Origin: Bacillota bacterium
Lineage (GTDB): Bacteria > Bacillota > Bacilli > Thermoactinomycetales > DSM-44946
Reading direction: 5' to 3'
Assembly: GCA_021793745.1 (NCBI GenBank)
Contig: JAJYSD010000073.1
Coordinates: 1 to 6,655 of the forward strand
DNA: 6,655 nt
Below the pieces are notes generated by a model. The model saw only the letters and a program-made list of their open reading frames with translations, had not been told where the DNA came from and did not search any database. Below are positions 1 through 4,032 of the stretch, one piece after another. A program made the position numbers and the translations under genes. Positions within the stretch are counted from its first letter, which is position 1; every line of letters begins with the position of its first letter.

Positions 1-540
1 ATCTGACATGAACCACCAGGCGGCGAACAGGATGGTCGCCACCCGGACCACCTGCTCCACCGATTGGGAAAGGGCCGTGGGAATCATGTTTTGATGCCCT
101 TGAAAATATCCCCGGATGGCCGACATCAACGGGACCACCAGCAGGGCGAAGGAGACGGCCCGAATCGGCAGGGTGAGCCATTCCCGGTTCCCCATCCAGC
201 CGGCGATCCAGGGGGCCCCGGCAAACAACAGAAGAAAAAAGAGAAGGCCGGTTAAAGTGAGTGTCACCGACGAGACCACAAACACCCGGAGGGCTCCCGC
301 CTCATCCCCTTCGGCCAGCCGTTCCGACACCAGTTTGGAGATGGCCAGGGGAAAACCGGCGGTGGCCAGGATCAACAGGGTGCTGTACAAGGGATAAACC
401 TGTTGGTATACAAACATCCCCTCATTGCCGGTGATGTTCTGATAGGGAACCCGGTAGACGGCCCCCAACAGCTTCGTAAAAAAGGCGGCAGCACTCAAAA
501 TCGCTGCCCCTTGGACAAAGGATTGTCTTCCCGGTGTCAT
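1..540 (-). CDS. SpoVB/YabM-like MOP-superfamily flippase, N-terminal part (runs off left edge)
   Basis: This is the first 180 codons of a polytopic membrane protein of the polysaccharide biosynthesis / SpoVB family (MOP/MATE superfamily), which flips lipid-linked sugar or peptidoglycan precursors across the cytoplasmic membrane. The frame is open to the window edge; full family members are usually about 520-550 residues, so about two thirds is missing. Visible hydrophobic segments lie at about residues 8-28, 43-67, 85-109, 122-143 and 161-178. Family-like signatures are the early TKLLGAVYRVP (22-32), FPLAISKLVSE (63-73) and RGYFQGHQNMIPTA (143-156). The ATG at 540 is preceded by AAAGGGG (547-553) with a 6-base spacing, which supports this start. 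In B. subtilis the paralogue yabM lies next to spoVT, so position favours a YabM equivalent. SpoVB itself acts in spore cortex synthesis, and the two cannot be separated from this fragment. The family is certain; the exact substrate is not. Confidence 0.9.
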   Translation of the reverse strand, partial: MTPGRQSFVQGAAILSAAAFFTKLLGAVYRVPYQNITGNEGMFVYQQVYPLYSTLLILATAGFPLAISKLVSERLAEGDEAGALRVFVVSSVTLTLTGLLFFLLLFAGAPWIAGWMGNREWLTLPIRAVSFALLVVPLMSAIRGYFQGHQNMIPTALSQSVEQVVRVATILFAAWWFMSD

Positions 541-564
541 CTTTTTCCCCTTTCCCGCCGCATT

Positions 565-599
565 GAATCCCATTATACCCATTTTCATCGCGGTGAAAA
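565..599 (-). promoter_or_regulatory. Probable sigma-A promoter of the flippase gene
   Basis: On the minus strand there is a perfect -10 box TATAAT (572-577). A partial -35 box TTTTCA (594-599) matches four of six positions and lies 16 bases upstream of it. Transcription would start near 565, giving a leader of about 25 bases that contains the AAAGGGG ribosome binding site. This implies that the flippase can be expressed in vegetative cells independently of tetR and spoVT upstream. The motifs are seen in the sequence; activity is inferred. Confidence 0.6.
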
Positions 600-622
600 A
601 ATCCGGCGAAGGCGTTAGCAAC

Positions 623-644
623 AAAAAGTCCCGGCCGGATGGGA
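623..644 (-). terminator. Weak candidate terminator after tetR-family gene
   Basis: On the minus strand a short stem TCCC/GGGA (641-644 with 629-632) around a GC-rich loop is followed by C and five T (623-627). It lies about 55 bases after the repressor stop codon and upstream of the flippase promoter, which is a sensible place for a terminator. The stem has only four base pairs, so the call is tentative. A stronger hairpin at 674-689 lies nearer the stop codon but has no T tract. Confidence 0.3.
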
Positions 645-699
645 GGTCCAAAAGTTCCGAACCCCTTGCCGCCGGCTTTCCGAAAAGCCCCCGGCCCGC

Positions 700-1389
700 T
701 CAACGGCTTCCGGGACCCCGGCCTTCCTCCGGATGCGGCTGTGGTGCAGGGGAATGGGCGCCCCGGTCCAGCCGCGCCTGGATCCCGTCCAGGATGATGT
801 CGAGACCGAACCGAAACCGCTTTTCCATATCCGACAATATCTCGGGAGACGGGGCTTCATCTCCTACCCGTTTTTCGGCCTGGCCTGCGAAGCGAACCTC
901 CTCCATCACAAACCCGATGACGTAGTTGTTTAACAAATCCGCCGACAACGCGACCTCTTCCCGACTCAACCCCGCTTGGCGGAGGGTTTGATACAGAGAT
1001 TCGATCAGGCGCAAACGGTGGGGCGTAAGGGGAGGGGTGTCGGCAAAAATCTCAGCCGAATCGCGGTACCGAAGCAACGCCTTCCGGTAACTGACCATGC
1101 CGCCCCGAACCCTTTCCCGCCAAGGCATGTCGGTCGCCTCCGGCCAATGCATGTCCTCACAGATTTTATCCGCCATCAGCTGAAGCAGTTCCGATTTGTT
1201 TCGTATATGCCAATACAGGGAGGCAGCCTGAACGCCGAGGGCATCGGCCAATTTCCTCATGCTCAATCGGTTCAGGCCCGCCTGGTTTAACAAGTTCAAA
1301 GCGGCGTCGATGATCCCTTCCCGAGTCAAGGGACCGGCCTCCGGCTTGCGGAAACCTCCGGTCTGCCCCGGCGGTGATCTCCTCGGCAT
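700..1389 (-). CDS. TetR-family transcriptional repressor, tetracycline-repressor-like C-terminal domain
   Basis: A 229-residue one-component regulator, expected to repress by binding operator DNA as a dimer and to let go when a small molecule binds. The helix-turn-helix domain spans about residues 21-68, with TREGIIDAALNLLNQAGLNR leading into a recognition helix QAASLYWHIRNK (54-65); LYWH.NK is the same core as in TetR(B). The C-terminal half also aligns with TetR(B): the RKALLRYRDSAEIF segment (102-115) and FRFGLDIILDGIQARL (192-207). The residues that bind tetracycline-Mg in TetR(B) are changed: N82 corresponds to G97, F86 to Y101 and H100 to F115, so the ligand is probably not tetracycline. 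A Pro/Gly-rich tail of about 20 residues follows the fold. An upstream ATG at 1431 is open, but AAAGGAGGTGA (1401-1411) lies inside that reading. I therefore chose ATG 1389, although the 14-base spacing is long. It is divergent from the membrane-protein gene at 1501 and likely represses both that gene and itself. Confidence 0.92.
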   Translation of the reverse strand: MPRRSPPGQTGGFRKPEAGPLTREGIIDAALNLLNQAGLNRLSMRKLADALGVQAASLYWHIRNKSELLQLMADKICEDMHWPEATDMPWRERVRGGMVSYRKALLRYRDSAEIFADTPPLTPHRLRLIESLYQTLRQAGLSREEVALSADLLNNYVIGFVMEEVRFAGQAEKRVGDEAPSPEILSDMEKRFRFGLDIILDGIQARLDRGAHSPAPQPHPEEGRGPGSR

Positions 1390-1400
1390 CTTGGGGACGC

Positions 1401-1411
1401 TCACCTCCTTT
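1401..1411 (-). promoter_or_regulatory. Ribosome binding site deciding the repressor start
   Basis: AAAGGAGGTGA on the minus strand is an almost perfect anti-Shine-Dalgarno match. It lies 14 bases before ATG 1389, longer than the usual 5-10. The in-frame GTG at 1404 overlaps the site itself and so is unlikely to be used. The site rules out the upstream ATG at 1431 as the main start, because translation from there would run through it. Confidence 0.7.
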
Positions 1412-1414
1412 GCT

Positions 1415-1449
1415 CTTGACAATTGTATCATCCTCCGGTACTCTAACAG
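1415..1449 (-). promoter_or_regulatory. Probable promoter of the TetR-family gene (extended -10)
   Basis: The minus strand carries TACAAT (1422-1427) preceded by TGA, which makes an extended -10 element (TGnTACAAT). The -35 position, 16 bases upstream, is a poor CTGTTA (1444-1449) and lies inside the first operator palindrome. An extended -10 promoter can tolerate such a weak -35. Repressor bound at the palindrome would cover the -35 region, giving autorepression. Motifs are seen; function is inferred. Confidence 0.55.
1416..1444 (+). promoter_or_regulatory. Probable promoter of the membrane-protein gene
   Basis: The plus strand has a perfect -35 box TTGACA (1416-1421), a 17-base spacer and a weak -10 box TACTCT (1439-1444) that keeps the important second A and last T. 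The operator begins at 1443, so bound repressor would cover the end of the -10 box and the expected start site. The promoter overlaps the divergent repressor promoter almost completely. Confidence 0.5.
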
Positions 1450-1474
1450 TGTTAGATTTGTCTAACGATGTTAG
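1443..1474. promoter_or_regulatory. Double palindromic operator for the TetR-family repressor
   Basis: Two 13-base perfect inverted repeats with five-base arms occur here: CTAACAGTGTTAG (1443-1455) and CTAACGATGTTAG (1462-1474), both CTAACnnnGTTAG and 19 bases apart centre to centre. The inner half-sites also pair with each other (GTTAGA, TTTG, TCTAAC), so the element holds four half-sites in alternating orientation. The geometry (five-base arms, three-base centre) equals that of the classical tet operator core CTATCATTGATAG, with one changed base per arm. It lies between the divergent starts and overlaps both promoters. The assignment to the adjacent repressor is inferred from location and family. 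Confidence 0.8.
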
Positions 1475-1486
1475 TCTCGCCGAATG

Positions 1487-1493
1487 AAAGGAG
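1487..1493 (+). promoter_or_regulatory. Ribosome binding site deciding the membrane-protein start
   Basis: AAAGGAG lies seven bases upstream of ATG 1501. An in-frame ATG at 1468 lies within the second operator palindrome and lacks a comparable site, so 1501 is taken as the start. Confidence 0.8.
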
Positions 1494-1500
1494 CCGGTTC

Positions 1501-2133
1501 ATGAATTTCTCCGTCAGCGTGTTCCTCGGTACATTGAGCTCGATCCTCGTGGTGATCCTTGCCTCTTTCCTCGTTGAAAAAAAGTTCGCCAAAAGGTCCA
1601 AGCCGAGACGGAAAACATGGTGGCTCATCGCGCACATCTTTTTCGTCGTCCTCTATTTCAGCGGGCTGTTGGGCACCCTCCTTCTATCCCTTTCAACGGC
1701 CTTTACCGACCGTTCCGGATTGATCTACGCGGCACACCTCTTCATTCAGTTTTTCGACTGGTTCCTCATCATTCCCGGGGCTTTCGGCAGCCTGACCACG
1801 GGGTTCGGGCTCGCCGTGGGAAGGTGGGGCATTACCCGCCATTATTGGGTCATCGCGAAATGGGTCGGAAACAGTTTGGCCATCCTTTTCGGGGCCATGT
1901 GCATGCGCGTCTGGATTCACGATTCATTCCCGATCCTCTTTGCCGACGGCATGAATCCTCTGCAGAACCCGGCTTATCTGGAGAACCGGCTGCTGGTCAT
2001 GGGCACCCTGGTCAGTTTGTCCATCCTGACCTTCCTGGTGGTGATCTCCTATCTGAAGCCCTGGGGAAAACGGAAGAAATACAGAAGGAGCCGGAAATCC
2101 TCCGCCGGCCGAAAAACCGCACCTTTCGTCTAA
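1501..2133 (+). CDS. Small five-helix integral membrane protein of unknown function, repressor-paired
   Basis: A 210-residue membrane protein. I do not recognise a characterised homologue; its style (WW.IAH.., FDWFLIIPG..GSLTTGFGLA..WG, HYWV.AKW) recalls uncharacterised DUF2269-like membrane proteins. Hydrophobic segments lie at about 5-25, 40-64, 79-106, 115-137 and 163-185. The strongly basic loop 27-38 and basic C-terminal tail 188-205 suggest a cytoplasmic first loop and C terminus, with the N terminus outside. Histidines sit in or at the ends of helices (H45, H79, H114, H140) along with D86, so cofactor, metal or proton handling is conceivable but unproven. There is no sign of an MFS, SMR or ABC exporter. 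It is divergent from the TetR-family gene under a shared operator, which suggests induction by the repressor's ligand. The start at 1501 is chosen on AAAGGAG at 1487-1493. The gene converges on spoVT, and no plus-strand T-rich terminator is seen after it. Confidence 0.88.
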   Translation: MNFSVSVFLGTLSSILVVILASFLVEKKFAKRSKPRRKTWWLIAHIFFVVLYFSGLLGTLLLSLSTAFTDRSGLIYAAHLFIQFFDWFLIIPGAFGSLTTGFGLAVGRWGITRHYWVIAKWVGNSLAILFGAMCMRVWIHDSFPILFADGMNPLQNPAYLENRLLVMGTLVSLSILTFLVVISYLKPWGKRKKYRRSRKSSAGRKTAPFV

Positions 2134-2160
2134 GGGGGACCATCGGAATTTTTCCGCACC

Positions 2161-2185
2161 AAAAAAGCAGGTGGAAACCACCTGC
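2161..2185 (-). terminator. Rho-independent terminator of spoVT
   Basis: On the minus strand a perfect eight-base stem GCAGGTGG / CCACCTGC with a three-base loop TTT (2167-2185) is followed directly by six T (2161-2166). It lies 25 bases after the spoVT stop codon. On the plus strand the same hairpin is followed by AAAAT, so it should act mainly on spoVT transcription and not on the convergent membrane-protein gene. Confidence 0.92.
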
Positions 2186-2191
2186 AAAATC

Positions 2192-2210
2192 GAAAGCCGC
2201 TCCTGCTTTC
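2192..2210 (-). terminator. Secondary hairpin directly after spoVT stop
   Basis: A six-base stem GAAAGC / GCTTTC with a seven-base loop begins immediately after the spoVT TGA and is followed on the minus strand by GATTTT. It may be a weak first terminator or a 3'-end stabilising structure placed before the strong terminator at 2161-2185. Confidence 0.35.
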
Positions 2211-2753
2211 TCACTGCTCCATCTGCTTGCCCAAAAAGCCGGCGGCCGTTCCGGCCATCTTCACTTCGAATTCCCCCATGCGCACCCCTTCTTTTTTGGA
2301 AAGGAGGATCACCGCGCCGATGGGATCGCCTCCGGCGATGATCGGGGTGACCACGAAGGATTCGATCCGCTCCGAAGAATCCTGGAACAGCTCCGGCTCG
2401 CTGGGCTCCGTTTCCAGATGGGTCCGCCGTTGATCCATGCAGGATTCCACCAGATTGCCCACCGGCCTGTTCAGATACTCCTTCTTGGACGCTCCCGCCA
2501 CGGCGATGACCGCGTCACGATCGCAGATTAGGGTGACATACTGGGTATTTTCGAACAGGGCTTCGGCATACTCGGTGGCAAAGTCCCCCAGCTCCCCGAT
2601 GGGGGAGTATTTTTTCAAAATCACTTCGCCATCCCGATCCACAAAGATCTCCAGCGGATCCCCTTCGCGAATCCGGAGCGTCCGGCGGATTTCCTTTGGA
2701 ATCACCACCCGGCCGAGATCATCGATGCGACGGACGATACCTGTTGCTTTCAT
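2211..2753 (-). CDS. spoVT: Stage V sporulation protein T, forespore transcription regulator
   Basis: SpoVT is a DNA-binding regulator that adjusts the late, sigma-G-dependent programme in the forespore and affects spore coat, germination and resistance properties. The 180 residues match the usual length (178 in B. subtilis). Residues 1-50 are the AbrB-type swapped-hairpin DNA-binding domain (MKATGIVRRIDDLGRVVIPK onward to EVILKKYSP), practically the same as I recall for B. subtilis. Residues from about 55 to 178 form the GAF-like domain, with the recognisable VTLICDRDAVIAVAGASKKEYLN (73-95), DPIGAVILLSKK (142-153) and the final TAAGFLGKQMEQ. The C-terminal domain is more divergent between 95 and 135. 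The start is fixed by the conserved MKATG; the ribosome binding site is weak (GAGG about 11 bases upstream). A sigma-G-like promoter lies upstream and a strong terminator downstream, so it appears to be transcribed on its own. Identification is firm. Confidence 0.98.
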   Translation of the reverse strand: MKATGIVRRIDDLGRVVIPKEIRRTLRIREGDPLEIFVDRDGEVILKKYSPIGELGDFATEYAEALFENTQYVTLICDRDAVIAVAGASKKEYLNRPVGNLVESCMDQRRTHLETEPSEPELFQDSSERIESFVVTPIIAGGDPIGAVILLSKKEGVRMGEFEVKMAGTAAGFLGKQMEQ

Positions 2754-2809
2754 ATATCATGATGCCTCGCTTTCTTTATGGAATCAATCCGGTAACTGGG
2801 GCTGCGTCT

Positions 2810-2846
2810 TCGTCCATAGTATTCATTTGCTGTCAAATCTTTATGC
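2810..2846 (-). promoter_or_regulatory. Sigma-G-like promoter of spoVT
   Basis: On the minus strand GCATA (2842-2846) and AATACTA (2817-2823) are separated by 18 bases. This fits the forespore sigma-G consensus (about GHATR, 17-18 bases, CATnnTA) at every key position except the first base of the -10 box (A for C). Transcription would begin near 2810, leaving a leader of about 57 bases. B. subtilis spoVT is known to be sigma-G dependent, which agrees with this reading. Confidence 0.7.
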
Positions 2847-3007
2847 GAGTGGAGAGAACAGGGAAAGGCGGGAGCGAGACGGAACCCGGAAGAGGATTCC
2901 CCCCTTTACGGCCCGCGCTTCCTGCGACGGCCATGGGAATTGACGCGGACAGCACCGATGTACCCAAGGCGCCGTTCCCCTCCCCGGAACCGGCAACATC
3001 GAACAAG

Positions 3008-3034
3008 AAAAATGCCGGCCCTGCGCGGACCGGC
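3008..3034 (-). terminator. Rho-independent terminator of the mfd-prsA transcript
   Basis: On the minus strand an eight-pair stem GCCGGTCC / GGGCCGGC (one T-G wobble) with loop GCGCA (3014-3034) is followed by A and five T (3008-3012). It begins eight bases after the foldase stop codon and should end the mfd-prsA unit before spoVT. The remaining intergenic DNA (2847-3007) shows no gene, RNA or clear repeat to me. Confidence 0.9.
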
Positions 3035-3042
3035 GCCGTCCT

Positions 3043-4032
3043 TCACTGCTGCTCGCTTTCGGACTTCGGCAGCTCCAGCTTCTTCAGCTTCACATTCTTT
3101 TCCACGAAGGATTGATACAGCTTTTGCAGCTGATCCTGTTTGAGCTGGTCCTTCACTTCCTTGTAGGGCAGTTTTTTGCGCTCCGTCACCTTCATCACGT
3201 GATACCCGTAATCGGTTTTGATCGGATCGCTCAACTTGTTGAGGGGAAGGGTGCGGGCCGCCTCGGCAAACTCCGGCACAAACTGATCCGCCAATCCCTC
3301 GATGACGCCCCCCTGATTTTTCGAACCGGGGTCATCGGAATACTTCTTGGCCAGCTTTTTGAAGTCCCCGCCCTTATCCAGCTTTTTCTTCACTTCCTCC
3401 GCCCGTTTCTTCGACTCGGCCTCGGAGCGGTTCTCGGTGGAGATTAGAATGTGCTGCACCTTCACGTTGACAAATTGGTCGGAGCGTTTGTATTCCTTCT
3501 TCAGGTCCTCTTCCTTCACCTGCTTTTCAAAGTAAGAGGACACCTTGTTGCCGTTGATGAGAAATTCCCGGAGTTGATCCTTGTTGAATCCCCGTTCCTT
3601 CAGGATCTCGTCGAAGGATTTTTCCTCCGACTGGGATTTCAGGTAGTTTTCGATCTCCTTCATATCCTTGTCCGCCTGTTTGGCAAAGGACTCATCATCC
3701 TTCACCTTGGCTGCGACCATCCGCTCACCGATCAGCTGTTTCACCAATTGCTCCTTCGCTTCGTCGTTATTCAACAGAAAGGAAACGTTCGGTTGCAGGA
3801 ACTGAAGGATGTTCAGATACAGGTTCAGCTCCCCTTCCGTCACCTTTCCGCCCTGGTATTCCGCTACGACCTTCTTGCTGGTGGTGTCCAAGGGTTGGCC
3901 CAGCTCCGCCGTCACATCCTGGGAGTTATCGGCCTCCTTCGATTCATCGTCCCCGCATCCGGCGATCACCAGGGAGAAAGCCAGCAAAATTGTCGCCAAG
4001 ACTCCCGCTGTCCGCCGCTTATTGTGCCGCAT
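3043..4032 (-). CDS. PrsA-like peptidyl-prolyl isomerase / foldase lipoprotein
   Basis: A 329-residue parvulin-type peptidyl-prolyl cis-trans isomerase anchored outside the cytoplasmic membrane, where PrsA-type proteins help exported proteins fold after Sec translocation. The signal peptide has a basic start (MRHNKRR), a hydrophobic core (about 9-24) and a lipobox I-A-G-C with lipidated Cys26, followed by a charged DDESKEAD linker. A SurA/PrsA-like N-terminal helical region spans about 53-185. The parvulin domain is at about 188-284, with VQHILIS (H194), YSDDPGSKNQGG (231-242), VPEFAEAA (252-259) and DPIKTDYGYHVMKV (269-282, H278). The C-terminal helix is rich in Lys and Gln. ATG 4032 is chosen because AAAGGGG (4042-4048) lies nine bases upstream and it gives a proper signal peptide; an in-frame ATG at 4068 would add 12 residues within mfd. 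The start overlaps the mfd stop by 14 bases, so the two genes are probably translationally coupled. It is probably one of several prsA paralogues in the genome. Confidence 0.95.
   Translation of the reverse strand: MRHNKRRTAGVLATILLAFSLVIAGCGDDESKEADNSQDVTAELGQPLDTTSKKVVAEYQGGKVTEGELNLYLNILQFLQPNVSFLLNNDEAKEQLVKQLIGERMVAAKVKDDESFAKQADKDMKEIENYLKSQSEEKSFDEILKERGFNKDQLREFLINGNKVSSYFEKQVKEEDLKKEYKRSDQFVNVKVQHILISTENRSEAESKKRAEEVKKKLDKGGDFKKLAKKYSDDPGSKNQGGVIEGLADQFVPEFAEAARTLPLNKLSDPIKTDYGYHVMKVTERKKLPYKEVKDQLKQDQLQKLYQSFVEKNVKLKKLELPKSESEQQ

Noticed and set aside
674..689. Hairpin GGCTTT/AAAGCC just after the repressor stop as a terminator
   Set aside because: The stem is good, but GGCGGCAAGG follows it on the minus strand with no T tract, so it does not meet the form of a rho-independent terminator.
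563..925. A plus-strand frame opposite the repressor gene
   Set aside because: It is antisense to the TetR-family gene, is Arg/Ser/Pro-rich and lacks a ribosome binding site.
2144..2156. Inverted repeat CGGAA-TTT-TTCCG after the membrane-protein gene as a plus-strand terminator
   Set aside because: The stem has only five pairs and is followed by CACC with no T tract.
1617..2531. A 304-codon plus-strand frame spanning the membrane-protein gene and the spoVT 3' half
   Set aside because: It overlaps two well-supported genes and a terminator, and its product shows no domain or sensible composition.
2831..2836. TTGACA on the minus strand upstream of spoVT as a sigma-A -35 box
   Set aside because: No acceptable -10 box occurs 16-18 bases downstream. 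The TACTAT nearby is only nine bases away and is better explained as part of the sigma-G-like -10.
2974..2998. Imperfect inverted repeat around GTTCCCC...GGAACCGGC in the spoVT-prsA interval
   Set aside because: The arms need a bulge, there is no T tract, and it matches no operator or RNA family I know.
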